From NCBI GenBank assembly GCA_023412805.1, contig JAEZRM010000058.1, forward strand, positions 1 to 53,926: a stretch of 53,926 nt of DNA, written 5' to 3'. Of the stretch, positions 1-8,141 are shown piece by piece. The notes under the pieces are model-generated. The model ran no database searches. It worked only from the letters and a program-made list of their open reading frames with translations, and was not told the origin of the DNA. Source of the stretch: Pseudomonadota bacterium. Lineage in GTDB: Bacteria > Pseudomonadota > Alphaproteobacteria > Rhizobiales > Hyphomicrobiaceae. Made by a program: the position numbers and the translations under genes. Each line of letters opens with the position of its first letter. Positions within the stretch are counted from its first letter, which is position 1.

Positions 1-33
1 CCCCCCCCCCCGCCCGCCCCCCCCCCCCCCCCC
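1..33. repeat. C-rich low-complexity run at the window edge
   Basis: The first 33 bases are almost pure C, broken only by two G. Nothing like this occurs elsewhere in the window. It sits at the extreme edge, a few dozen bases from a frameshifted gene. The simplest reading is a sequencing or assembly artefact at a contig end (poly-G read tails seen in reverse complement). A genuine homopolymer is possible but less likely. Confidence 0.8.
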
Positions 34-39
34 TCGGGT

Positions 40-57
40 ACAGGGCCGAGGCCCTGT
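40..57 (-). terminator. GC-rich hairpin after the MBL gene
   Basis: A perfect 7-bp inverted repeat (ACAGGGC/GCCCTGT, loop CGAG) lies 21 bases downstream of the minus-strand hydrolase stop at 79. No T-run follows it; the artefactual C run begins shortly after. It may be a transcription stop or mRNA-end hairpin for the quinone oxidoreductase/hydrolase pair. Confidence 0.3.
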
Positions 58-78
58 TCGCATCGAAGATGCGATCCT

Positions 79-833
79 TCACGTCACCAGCGATATCAGG
101 GTCGTCTGCTCCAGTGTGTCACCGAACCACGCGGTGATCGCGGCTTCACGCTTCCCGATGTATGTCGGCTTGCCGTCGCGCAGCACCATCGGCACGTCGT
201 GCCCGGGCACGAGCAATGTGTTCGCCTTTTGCCGCCACAGCTTCCACATGAACTCGATTGAACTGCGCGTGACTGCGGGATCGTACGTCATGTCCGCTTC
301 GAGCGTGGTCAGCTCGACGCGATTCTTCGCGGCATCGCCCGTGAAGATCACATCTCGCTCGGCCCCCTCGATCATGAAGATGAGGTGGCCGGGTGTGTGA
401 CCGGGTGCGTGGTGGCTGACGATGCCCGGCAAAACCTCGCTGCCCGGCGTGACACGCACGAGCTGCGGCGAGCCCGCGAGCTCGCGCACATAAAGCTCGG
501 GCACTGGACCCGTGCCGAACGGCTCCTTCAGCGACCATTCCAGCTCACCCGCGCCGATGTGCACGCGCGCATTGGGAAACATCACCCAGTTCACCGAGTG
601 ATCATGATGCGAGTGCGTCAGGATCACGTCGGTAACGTCGGCAGGGCTTAGCCCGTGCGCGGCGAGCTGCTTCTGGATGAGCGATCGCTGATTGAACGAT
701 CCGACATCGATGAGCGCGACGGCCCCTCACCGCGCAATAATGCGATCGTGCTCCAGCCGAGACTGCCGTGACAGACTGACTTCCCCGGATAGCCAGTGAT
801 GAGAATATCGAGATTGTAGCTGCCGAATTTCAT
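79..833 (-). pseudogene. MBL-fold metallo-hydrolase, broken by a one-base frameshift
   Basis: This is a metallo-beta-lactamase-fold hydrolase of about 251 residues if intact. The start at 833 gives MKFGSYNLDIL; the frame is then lost at the C run at 723-726 and resumes one frame over with the di-metal motif THSHHDHS (HxHxDH, about residues 73-80). Downstream ligands are visible as GHTPGH, FTGDAA and GHDVP. The span is 755 bases, exactly one short of whole codons, and adding one G on the minus strand restores continuous homology-like sequence (…GEGAVALIDVGS…). It starts 8 bases after the quinone oxidoreductase stop, so the two look co-transcribed. The substrate is unknown; lactonase, glyoxalase II-like and other MBL subfamilies are all possible. 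The break may be a sequencing error, since it lies in a homopolymer close to the contig end. Confidence 0.8.
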
Positions 834-841
834 CGTCGGGC

Positions 842-1816
842 CTATTGCGTGAGGACAATCTTGCCGAAGTGCTCGTTCGCCTTCATGTGCGCGAGTGCGT
901 CCGCGGCCTCCTCGAGCGGAAAGGTCTTGTCGATCGGCAGCGCGAGCTTGCCGCTCTCGACGGCATCCCAGAGATCGACCCGCATGAGGCGATTGATCTC
1001 GCGCACTTCCTCGACGGATCGCGTGCGGAAGGTGACGCCGATGTAGTCGATGCGCTTCGCGGCATGGAGATCGAAGTCGAACTCGCCGGTGAAACCACCG
1101 AGCCGCCCGACATTGACGATGCGGCCGAGTACCTTCGCAGCCTTGAGATTGCCGTTGGCGACGGGCGCCGAGATCTGGTCCACGATCACATCCACGCCCT
1201 TGCCGTCGGTCGCTCTGATCACGGCATCGGGCCATGCCGCATCGGTCGTATCGATGGCGACATCCGCGCCGAATTCCTTCAGGCGCGCGCGCCGTCCAGG
1301 GTTCGTCGATGAACCAAGCACGAGGCTTGCGCCCATATGCTTTGCAATCTGCAAACCCATGAGCCCCACGCCGGAACTCGCGCCCTGAATGAGAATGCTC
1401 TCGCCCTTGCGCAGGCGCCCCGCGGTCACGACCGCATTGTGCATGGTCTGCAGCGCGACGGGCAGCGTCGCCGCTTGCGTGAAGGACATGTTGTTCGCTG
1501 GAATCTTGGAAACGCGCCCGTAGTCGGTGACGGCGTACTCGGCATATCCGGCATTGCCGGAGCACATCACGCGGTCGCCCGCCTTGATGCCACTCACCTG
1601 ACTGCCGACATCCACCACCTCGCCCGCGAACTCAAGCCCGAGAATGGCACCCGCACCGCCATGCGCGCCATGCGGCCGGCCCGATGCCATGATCAGATCC
1701 GCGCGATTGAGGCCACTTGCCCTAACGCGAACCAGAACCTGTGTCGGCCCCGGCGTTGGCTTCGGCACCTCCTGCACTTCCACGCCGGACGTACCGACGA
1801 CCACTGCTTTCATCAT
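842..1816 (-). CDS. Quinone oxidoreductase / zinc-independent MDR-family dehydrogenase
   Basis: A 324-residue medium-chain dehydrogenase/reductase, probably an NADPH:quinone or enone reductase. The N-terminal GroES-like domain carries GLEFAGEVVDVG. The Rossmann fold contains the AxxGxxG-type nucleotide motif ASSGVGLMGLQIAK, and the GRIVNVGRLGG segment is typical of the family. No structural-zinc cysteine cluster is visible, which fits the quinone reductase branch. The start at 1816 is chosen because GGAGGA sits 6 bases upstream; the open frame runs on to 2044 but the extension is not conserved-looking. It precedes the frameshifted MBL hydrolase by 8 bases. The physiological substrate cannot be read from sequence. 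Confidence 0.85.
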   Translation of the reverse strand: MMKAVVVGTSGVEVQEVPKPTPGPTQVLVRVRASGLNRADLIMASGRPHGAHGGAGAILGLEFAGEVVDVGSQVSGIKAGDRVMCSGNAGYAEYAVTDYGRVSKIPANNMSFTQAATLPVALQTMHNAVVTAGRLRKGESILIQGASSGVGLMGLQIAKHMGASLVLGSSTNPGRRARLKEFGADVAIDTTDAAWPDAVIRATDGKGVDVIVDQISAPVANGNLKAAKVLGRIVNVGRLGGFTGEFDFDLHAAKRIDYIGVTFRTRSVEEVREINRLMRVDLWDAVESGKLALPIDKTFPLEEAADALAHMKANEHFGKIVLTQ

Positions 1817-1953
1817 GCTGCTTCCTCCGCAACTGAACCGGGGCGCTTCTGGCCGTTGCGCCATGATACCCGATTGAGCCGGGAGATTAAGACCGGAGGC
1901 GATAGAGGCATGATGCGTTGGCGGAGTTTTCTGCCTCAGATGGGGCCGAGAAA

Positions 1954-3813
1954 TCAGCGCGGCTCGTGCCACCACGTATCGACATTGAAGCCGAACAGCG
2001 TCGGACGCGGTGCCGGCTGGAGATACGCCCAGTAGCCCACCCATTGCCGTCGCGCATGAAAGAGCGGGATCACGTAGTCGCCGGAGATGAGCGCGCGATC
2101 GAGCGCACGAACACCCGCCTCGAAATCCTCGCGCTCCTCGGCCTTGAGCAGGGCTTCGATCATGGCGTCCACTGCGGGATTTTTCACGCCAGGATAGTTC
2201 AGCGAGCGATCGATATCCGCGGCCGCACTTCCCCAGCGGTTGACCTGCTCATTGCCGGGCGAGAGTGACGCCGACCACTGCGCCTGGATCATGTCGAAGT
2301 CGAACGTGCGCAGTCGCTCCTGGTATTGCGAGCTGTCCACCTGCCGTACACGCACCTCGATGCCGATCCGCTTCAGCGTATTGGTGAAGCTCAGCATGAG
2401 GCGCTCCTGCGCCCGGGTCGCCGCGAGAATTTCGAAAGCGAGGGCGCGTCCGTCGGCGGCCTGCATGCGTCCGCGCTGCAGCGAGAAGCCCGCCTCCTTG
2501 AGCAGGGCAATACCGCGCGAGAGATTTTCGCGATTGTGGCCAGTGCCATCGCTCACGGGAAGCTGCCACGTCCCTTCCAGGACTTCAGGCTTGATCAGCT
2601 CCGCGAAGGGCGCGAGCAACGCGCGCTCACGCGCATCAGCCGCCCGCCCGGTCGATGCGAGTGCCGATCGCTCGAAGTAGCTTTGCGTGCGCGTAAAGCC
2701 GTCGTGATAGAGATTGCGGTTGATCCATTCGAAATCGAACATCTGGATCAGGGCCTGCCGCACGCGCATGTCATCGAACGGCCAGCGCCGCGTATTGAAG
2801 GCGAACGCTGCCATGCCGGCCGGCACACCTACATCGAACTCGCCGATCTTGATGCGGCCTTCAGTGACGGCGGGGATCGATCGACCCTCGGCCCAGCGCG
2901 CGGGATCCTCCTCCGGCCTGAGCGAAATCTGCCCGCTCTTGAAAGCCTCGAAGAGCGCGGTGGCGTCGCGGTAATAGTCGAAGCGGACCTCGTCGAAGTT
3001 GAAGCGACCACGGTTGATGGGAAGATCGCGGCCCCACCATTCGGGATTGCGTCGATAGGTGATCGTTCGCCCGGCTTCGAGCGGACCGACCGTGTAGGGG
3101 CCGCTGCCGATCGGAATATCGAGCGAGGTCTGCTCGAAGGTTCCGGCATCCATATGATGCTTCGGCAGAATGGGCATGAGGCCGAGCAGGAGCGGCGCCT
3201 CGCGATTGCCGTGCGCACCGAAGTCGAAGCGGATGGTGTGCGATGAGAGGATCGAAACCTTGTCGACCGTGCGATAGTGGGCGCGCATGAAGGGCGGGCC
3301 CTTGTCCTTCAGCTGCTCCCACGAAAAGTACACATCGTCCGGCGTGACGGGCTGACCGTCCGAGAAGCGCGCGCGCGGATCGATATGAAAGGTGATGAAG
3401 CTGCGGTCGGCCGGCACCTCGATGGATTTGGCGATCAGGCCATAGAGCGAGAAAGGCTCGTCGAGCGAGCGCGCGAGCAGGCTCTCATAGACGTAGTCCC
3501 GCAGTCCGGCTGCTGCGACACCTCGGATGATGAATGGGGTCAGACTGTCGAACGTACCATGCTGCCCGAGCACGATGCGTCCACCCTTGGGGGCATCTGG
3601 GTTCACGTACGGAAGATGCGGGAAATCGGCCGGCAGCACCGGCGCGCCGTGCATGGCGATCCCGTGCTGGGGCTGCGCCCCCGCCGAGGCAGGTCCGAAG
3701 CTGCAGATTGCAGCGACGAGCAGGGCACAAACGAACGTGCACGTCCCAGTCCATTCACTGAGAAGCGTCGATCGTGCGCGCGTGCTCGGCCCTGCAGTCG
3801 CCCTCCAACCCAT
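1954..3813 (-). CDS. Extracellular solute-binding protein, family 5 (YejA-like)
   Basis: A 619-residue periplasmic binding protein of the peptide/nickel (SBP_bac_5) family, most like YejA, the binding subunit of a microcin C/oligopeptide ABC transporter. A signal peptide follows the start (hydrophobic stretch FVCALLVAAICSFG, cleavage near SAGAQ), then HGIAMHG…LPADFPHLPYVNPDAPKGG, the usual mature N-terminus of the subgroup. The start at 3813 puts the signal peptide within the first 45 residues. An upstream extension to 3999 is rich in Arg/Pro and not credible. No permease or ATPase genes adjoin it, so its transporter partners must lie elsewhere. It ends 137 bases upstream of the quinone oxidoreductase start. 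Confidence 0.85.
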   Translation of the reverse strand: MGWRATAGPSTRARSTLLSEWTGTCTFVCALLVAAICSFGPASAGAQPQHGIAMHGAPVLPADFPHLPYVNPDAPKGGRIVLGQHGTFDSLTPFIIRGVAAAGLRDYVYESLLARSLDEPFSLYGLIAKSIEVPADRSFITFHIDPRARFSDGQPVTPDDVYFSWEQLKDKGPPFMRAHYRTVDKVSILSSHTIRFDFGAHGNREAPLLLGLMPILPKHHMDAGTFEQTSLDIPIGSGPYTVGPLEAGRTITYRRNPEWWGRDLPINRGRFNFDEVRFDYYRDATALFEAFKSGQISLRPEEDPARWAEGRSIPAVTEGRIKIGEFDVGVPAGMAAFAFNTRRWPFDDMRVRQALIQMFDFEWINRNLYHDGFTRTQSYFERSALASTGRAADARERALLAPFAELIKPEVLEGTWQLPVSDGTGHNRENLSRGIALLKEAGFSLQRGRMQAADGRALAFEILAATRAQERLMLSFTNTLKRIGIEVRVRQVDSSQYQERLRTFDFDMIQAQWSASLSPGNEQVNRWGSAAADIDRSLNYPGVKNPAVDAMIEALLKAEEREDFEAGVRALDRALISGDYVIPLFHARRQWVGYWAYLQPAPRPTLFGFNVDTWWHEPR

Positions 3814-4157
3814 GGCGGACACATGCACGCCGATCGCGGCGGGATCAAGTCTGTGCGCGTGTCCGGGGCCGCCTCTTCTTTGGAATGACAACAGTTTATC
3901 GAGTTGTTCCGACAGGGCCGCGCGCCCTTGCGTTGCACGAACGCAACGGTTCGGCCCGCTTCGCCTGTGCACGATGAAGCAAGCCAGAGACCACGTCACG
4001 GGAATGCCGTATTCGGGCCCTTAGTGCCCGTTCAACAGAGACGCACAGGTAAGTTGACGGCGCTCCATGCGCCATCGGTCGCGGCTGCATGGTCAGGCTT
4101 TTCATTCAAGGGGATGCCGGGGAAACGGCAGCTCTGCAGGACGAGGGTTCGAGGACA
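3814..4157. promoter_or_regulatory. Divergent intergenic region between the SBP gene and ialB
   Basis: These 344 bases separate two divergently transcribed secreted-protein genes and must carry both promoters. No convincing -35/-10 pair could be picked out. Only short GC-rich inverted repeats are visible (for example GGCGC-tccat-GCGCC near 4059-4073). Open frames through it look like noise: Arg/Cys-rich and without ribosome-binding sites. Confidence 0.4.
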
Positions 4158-4985
4158 ATGAACGAGACGACTCGGGTTATCGGGTGGCTGTCTCACGGCG
4201 CGCGCGCCGTGACCGTTGCGGCCTGCGCGCTCGCAATTGCATCGGGTGCGGCGCTGGCTCAGCAGCCGGCCAAAAAAGATCCGCCGAAGGGCAAGGCGCC
4301 AGCGGCGGCTGCAAAGAAGGAGCAGCCAGCGCAGGCCGAGGCGCCGCAGAGCGCCTGGGTCAAGCTTTGCGAGAAAGCACCGATCGTACTGCGCGACAAG
4401 GAAGGCAAGCCGACGCGCGAGCAGCGCAACATCTGCCTCACGCACCACGAGCGTCTCGACGGCAATACGGGGCTCGTCCTCGTGTCGGCAGCGCTCCGAC
4501 AGGTCGAGGGCGAGGAAAAGCAGCACCTCATGGTGATGGTGCCCCTCGGCATGGCCATCGGTCCCGGGTTGCGCGCAACGATCTATGCTGCCGACCAGTG
4601 GGACAAGATTCAGAAGAACGAGAAGTTCGACGACAGCAAGCTCGAGCCGGTGAAGCTCAACTACTCGCTCTGCCATCCGGCCGGCTGTACGGCCGAGATC
4701 GAGGTCACAAAGGGGCTCATCGACAGTTTCCGCGCCGGTGCCGGTGTCATGGTCCTCGCGATCAATGCGCAAGGCCAGGTCGTCGCCTTCCCCGTACCGC
4801 TGACCGGCTTCAAGGAAGCCCTTGATGGTCAGCCGATCGACAACGAGAAGTACTCCGAGGCGCGCAAGGCTCTCATGATGCAGATCGCCCAGCGCCAGCA
4901 GCAGTTGGCCGAGGAAGCGCGCAAGCGCCAGGCTGAGGCCGCAAGCAAGGACGGTAAGGCAGCGCCGCCCGCTCAGAAGAAATAG
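4158..4985 (+). CDS. Invasion-associated locus B (IalB) family secreted protein
   Basis: A 275-residue exported protein of the IalB family, which is widespread in alphaproteobacteria. A signal peptide ends near ASGAALAQQ. It is followed by a Lys/Ala/Pro-rich linker (about residues 35-62) and then the IalB domain, with four cysteines in KLCEKAP, NICLTHH and LCHPAGC that probably form disulfides. The C-terminal about 40 residues are Gln/Ala/Lys-rich and helical-looking, an extension beyond the minimal domain. The start at 4158 has GAGG at 4151-4154. The molecular role of IalB proteins is unsettled; in Bartonella the name comes from an erythrocyte-invasion locus, but most homologues belong to free-living species. 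Confidence 0.88.
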   Translation: MNETTRVIGWLSHGARAVTVAACALAIASGAALAQQPAKKDPPKGKAPAAAAKKEQPAQAEAPQSAWVKLCEKAPIVLRDKEGKPTREQRNICLTHHERLDGNTGLVLVSAALRQVEGEEKQHLMVMVPLGMAIGPGLRATIYAADQWDKIQKNEKFDDSKLEPVKLNYSLCHPAGCTAEIEVTKGLIDSFRAGAGVMVLAINAQGQVVAFPVPLTGFKEALDGQPIDNEKYSEARKALMMQIAQRQQQLAEEARKRQAEAASKDGKAAPPAQKK

Positions 4986-5015
4986 ACCTGCGCAACCGCG
5001 GTTTCGAGACGATAG

Positions 5016-5044
5016 TGGGCGCTGCGGTCGGACCGCGGCGCCCA
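5016..5044. terminator. Intrinsic terminator between convergent ialB and ychF
   Basis: A long GC-rich inverted repeat (TGGGCGCTGCGGTC against GACCGCGGCGCCCA, one G-T wobble) is followed on the plus strand by TTTTGTT. It lies 30 bases after the ialB stop and 37 bases beyond the ychF stop on the other strand, so it probably serves mainly ialB and may act in both directions. Confidence 0.85.
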
Positions 5045-5080
5045 TTTTGTTACAGCGTAATGCGCTGATCGCGCGCGGCC

Positions 5081-6178
5081 TTAGTTTGCGAAGCGGAAAT
5101 GCATCACGTCGCCGTCCTGGACGACGTACTCCTTGCCTTCGAGGCGCATTTTGCCGGCGTCGCGGCTGCCCGCCTCGCCTTTGTTGGCGACGTAGTCGGC
5201 ATAGGCGATGGTCTCGGCCCGAATGAACCCCTTCTCGAAATCTGTATGGATGACGCCAGCCGACTGCGGTGCGCGCGTACCGCGCTCGACTGTCCAGGCA
5301 CGGGCCTCCTTGGGGCCGACCGTGAAGAAGGTCACGAGGTCCAGAAGGTTGTAGCCCGCGCGAATGAGCCGATTGAGCCCCGGTTCCTCGAGGCCCATCT
5401 CGGCAAGGAACGCTTGCCGCTCGTCGTCGGCCAGGCCTGCCAGCTCGGCTTCGATCTTGGCTGAGATGACGACGACCGCAGCGCCCTCCACCTTGGCGCG
5501 CTCGGCAACGACCGTCGAGTACTTGTTGCCCTCTCCGGCGGACGCTTCATCGACGTTGCACACATAGAGCACAGGCTTCGCCGTCAGAAGCTGGAGTGCG
5601 CGAAACGCTGCCCGATCCTCCTCCGGCACGACCGCCGTCCGCGCGGGCTTACCCTCACGCAGCGGTGCGAGGGCGAGCTGCATGACAGCGACCTGGGCGG
5701 CAGCTTCCTTGTCGCCGCTCTTGGCGCGCTTCTCGACGGTCGCGAGGCGGCGCTCGATGCTCTCCATATCGGCCAGCATGAGCTCGGTCTCGACCACCTC
5801 GGCATCCGCCAGCGGGTCGATCTTGTTCGCGACATGCGTGACGTCGTCGTCGTCGAAGCAGCGCAGCACGTAGGCGACCGCATCGACTTCGCGGATGTGC
5901 GCGAGAAACTTGTTGCCGAGCCCTTCGCCGCGCGAGGCCCCTTTCACGAGGCCCGCGATGTCGACGAACGTCAGCCGCGTCGGGATGATCTCGCCCGACT
6001 TCGCAATAGCCGCGAGTTCGCTGAGGCGCTGATCCGGCACCCCGACTTCGCCGACATTCGGCTCGATCGTGCAGAAGGGATAGTTCGCAGCCTCCGCCGC
6101 CGCCGTCTGCGTCAGCGCATTGAAGAGTGTCGACTTGCCGACATTAGGCAAACCGACGATGCCGCATTTGAAGCCCAT
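5081..6178 (-). CDS. ychF: Redox-regulated ribosome-binding ATPase YchF
   Basis: A 365-residue Obg-family P-loop ATPase of the YchF/OLA1 type, the standard length. The G1 motif is GLPNVGKSTLFNALT, G3 is DIAGLVKGASRGEGLG, and the G4 position reads NVDE rather than NKxD, the signature that makes YchF prefer ATP over GTP. The C-terminal TGS-like domain ends in EGKEYVVQDGDVMHFRFAN. It follows pth by 16 bases on the same strand, as in many alphaproteobacteria. Known YchF proteins bind ribosomes and restrain oxidative-stress responses. Confidence 0.97.
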   Translation of the reverse strand: MGFKCGIVGLPNVGKSTLFNALTQTAAAEAANYPFCTIEPNVGEVGVPDQRLSELAAIAKSGEIIPTRLTFVDIAGLVKGASRGEGLGNKFLAHIREVDAVAYVLRCFDDDDVTHVANKIDPLADAEVVETELMLADMESIERRLATVEKRAKSGDKEAAAQVAVMQLALAPLREGKPARTAVVPEEDRAAFRALQLLTAKPVLYVCNVDEASAGEGNKYSTVVAERAKVEGAAVVVISAKIEAELAGLADDERQAFLAEMGLEEPGLNRLIRAGYNLLDLVTFFTVGPKEARAWTVERGTRAPQSAGVIHTDFEKGFIRAETIAYADYVANKGEAGSRDAGKMRLEGKEYVVQDGDVMHFRFAN

Positions 6179-6194
6179 GAACTCGGTCCTTGAA

Positions 6195-6938
6195 TCAGTC
6201 TTTTGGACGGCGCTTCGCCAGCCAGTTCTTCAGGTTTTCGGCGAGCGCCGTAGCACGCTTACCGGCTCGATCGCCCGTCGGATGAGGGCCGCGCTCCGGC
6301 CGCTGTCCCGTGGGAGCGCCTTCCTCCGAGCGTCGGCGCCGGGGAGGTGCCGGTTGGGTCTCGTCGCCCGCGGTCTCGCGCTGGCGCGCGACGTCAGTCA
6401 GAAAGCGGGCCGTGTCCCCACTGGCGAGATGCGGCGCCGCATCCGCCACGGCATCGAGGAGCGGCTCGAGCCAATCGGCATCGGCACGGGCGAAGTCGTG
6501 CAGCACCCACGACTGCACGAGTTCCTTTGCGCCGGGATGACCGATACCGATGCGAACGCGCTCGTATTCGTTGTCGAGATGTGCGGTGATCGAGCGCAGA
6601 CCATTGTGCCCGGCATTGCCGCCACCTGTTTTGACCTTCAGCTTGCCGGGCAGCAGGTCCAGCTCGTCGTGAAAGACCACGATGTCGCTGGTCGCAAGCT
6701 TGAGGAACCGCGCCGCCTCTCCGACGGCGCGACCGCTCTCGTTCATATAGGTGTCGGGCTTGAGCAGGAGGACTTTGGTGCCATCAAGCTCGCCGTCGGC
6801 TGCCAGGCCCTGGAACCGCCGGCGCCACGGCCCGAAGGCGTGGCGCTCGGCAATCCGCTCGACGGCCATGAAGCCGACGTTGTGACGATGCCGGGCGTAC
6901 TTGGCCCCGGGATTCCCGAGACCGACGAAGAGCTTCAT
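6195..6938 (-). CDS. pth: Peptidyl-tRNA hydrolase
   Basis: Pth releases peptides from prematurely dropped peptidyl-tRNA. The first about 190 residues are a complete Pth domain: GLGNPGAKYARHRHNVGF contains the substrate-binding Asn and catalytic His, FHDELDL the catalytic-network Asp, and GGGNAGHNGLRS the conserved loop. The 247-residue length exceeds the usual 190-200 because of a basic, Pro/Arg-rich C-terminal tail ending ALAENLKNWLAKRRPKD. Such tails are common in Rhizobiales and could contact RNA. It sits between rplY (50 bases upstream) and ychF (16 bases downstream), a translation-linked operon. Confidence 0.97.
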   Translation of the reverse strand: MKLFVGLGNPGAKYARHRHNVGFMAVERIAERHAFGPWRRRFQGLAADGELDGTKVLLLKPDTYMNESGRAVGEAARFLKLATSDIVVFHDELDLLPGKLKVKTGGGNAGHNGLRSITAHLDNEYERVRIGIGHPGAKELVQSWVLHDFARADADWLEPLLDAVADAAPHLASGDTARFLTDVARQRETAGDETQPAPPRRRRSEEGAPTGQRPERGPHPTGDRAGKRATALAENLKNWLAKRRPKD

Positions 6939-6988
6939 GGCTCACTCGCGCGTGCTGGCCGCCCAGGGACGGGCCGACTTCGACGGGC

Positions 6989-7690
6989 CTACTTCTTGCC
7001 CTTCGGGGCCTCCTTGGCGGCAGGCGCAGCCTTCGCCGCGGCTCCTGCTGCAGCCGGGGCCGCCTTCGCATCGCCTGCCGGAGCACCAGCAGCGGCCGCG
7101 GTGGCCTCGTCGTCATCCTTGCCACCGGTACCGGCGATCGTCGCGATGGTGAAGTCGCGGTCGGTGATCGTCGGCGCCACCCCTTCCGGCAGCGTCACCG
7201 CCGAAATATGGATGGACCGCCCGATGGTAAGGCCGGTCAGATCGATTTCGAAGTGCTCCGGAATCGCGTTCGCCGGACACCAGACCTCGACCTCGTGACG
7301 CACGATGTTGAGCACGCCACCCCGCTTCAGGCCCGGCGAGAGCGCCTCATTCACGAAACGCACAGGTACGCCCACGCGCACCCGGTTATCCGCGCCGATA
7401 CGCTGGAAATCCACGTGAAGGGGGAAGTCCTTGACCGGGTCGAGCTGGACATCGCGGGGGATTGCCTTGAGCACGCGCCCGCCGACGTCGATGTCGAACA
7501 CCGTCGAAAGGAAACGTCCCTTTTTGATGAGGATAAACAGATCGTTGGCATCGATCTGGATCGTATCTGCAGTGCTCTCGTCGCCGCCGTAGACGACGGC
7601 CGGAACATTGCCGGTGCGCCGAACAGCACGAGCGGCCCCCTTGCCGCCTGCTGCGCGCGCCGAAGCCTTGATAACATTGGCCTGGGCCAT
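6989..7690 (-). CDS. rplY: 50S ribosomal protein L25/general stress protein Ctc
   Basis: A 233-residue 5S rRNA-binding protein of the long L25/TL5/Ctc type. The N-terminal L25 domain (VIKASARAAGGKGAARAVRR…VPAVVYGG) is followed by the TL5-type beta domain (…VDFQRI…VRVGVPVRF…LKRGGVLNIVRHEVEVWCP). A 40-residue Ala/Lys/Pro tail ends it. The start at 7690 is set by GGAGACAG just upstream; an open extension to 7831 lacks a ribosome-binding site. It heads the rplY-pth-ychF set. Confidence 0.96.
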   Translation of the reverse strand: MAQANVIKASARAAGGKGAARAVRRTGNVPAVVYGGDESTADTIQIDANDLFILIKKGRFLSTVFDIDVGGRVLKAIPRDVQLDPVKDFPLHVDFQRIGADNRVRVGVPVRFVNEALSPGLKRGGVLNIVRHEVEVWCPANAIPEHFEIDLTGLTIGRSIHISAVTLPEGVAPTITDRDFTIATIAGTGGKDDDEATAAAAGAPAGDAKAAPAAAGAAAKAAPAAKEAPKGKK

Positions 7691-8141
7691 TTCTGCTGTC
7701 TCCAAACAAAACCGGCCCCGACCATCATATGACCGGGGCACCTGCTTCTGCCGCCGGCCTCCAAGGGTGCCGCGCGGGCTCTCAAGACATTGAGATGCGC
7801 CGCTTATAGCGATCACGCGGCCGGAGCGCAATGTAGCCTTACCGGGGCTGGCCCAGCGGCATTCCGTCCCCGGAGTGAAGACCGCCGGTTAAGGTGGCGT
7901 TGTGTTTTACACGGCGCGGGTGTTGACTTGGAGCAACGCCGCACAGCAGTTACTAACAAATCTTATAATTTCGCTTCCCTTTACCACCGCCCCAACCATT
8001 AATGACCTCCTAAGAGGGTGAGTCGGCATCTGTACGAAGCGCGGCCGAGTATGAGTAGCTTCGGGGGCTCCGTGAGTATGTGTACCGTTTGTCGCGTTTG
8101 CGAAGGGTAGCATCAATTCACGGATCCAAGTGGCAGAGCGA
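7691..8141. promoter_or_regulatory. Divergent intergenic region between rplY and tolC
   Basis: About 450 bases hold the promoters of rplY (minus) and the tolC-like gene (plus) and the rplY leader hairpin. The stretch 7920-8010 is clearly more AT-rich than the surroundings. It contains TTGACT at 7923 and TATAAT at 7964, but they are 35 bases apart, too far to be a single sigma70 promoter. TATAAT could be a -10 with a weak -35. No RNA gene or plausible small coding sequence was seen. Confidence 0.45.
7715..7739 (-). promoter_or_regulatory. Leader hairpin with T-run before rplY (possible attenuator)
   Basis: On the minus strand an 11-bp stem (GCCCCGGTCAT with ATGGTCGGGGC, two G-U pairs, 3-base loop) is followed by CCGG and TTTTGTTT. 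It ends 24 bases before the rplY start codon. That is the anatomy of an intrinsic terminator, but there is no upstream gene for it to terminate. It may be an attenuator or a protein-binding leader element. E. coli L25 is known to repress its own mRNA through the leader; whether this hairpin is equivalent is inference. Confidence 0.5.

Noticed and set aside
3814..3999. N-terminal extension of the solute-binding protein
   Set aside because: It would bury the signal peptide about 80 residues in; Arg-rich and without a ribosome-binding site.
7923..7969. Sigma70 promoter TTGACT…TATAAT for tolC
   Set aside because: The two hexamers are 35 bases apart; they cannot be one promoter, and no good -35 sits 16-18 bases from TATAAT.
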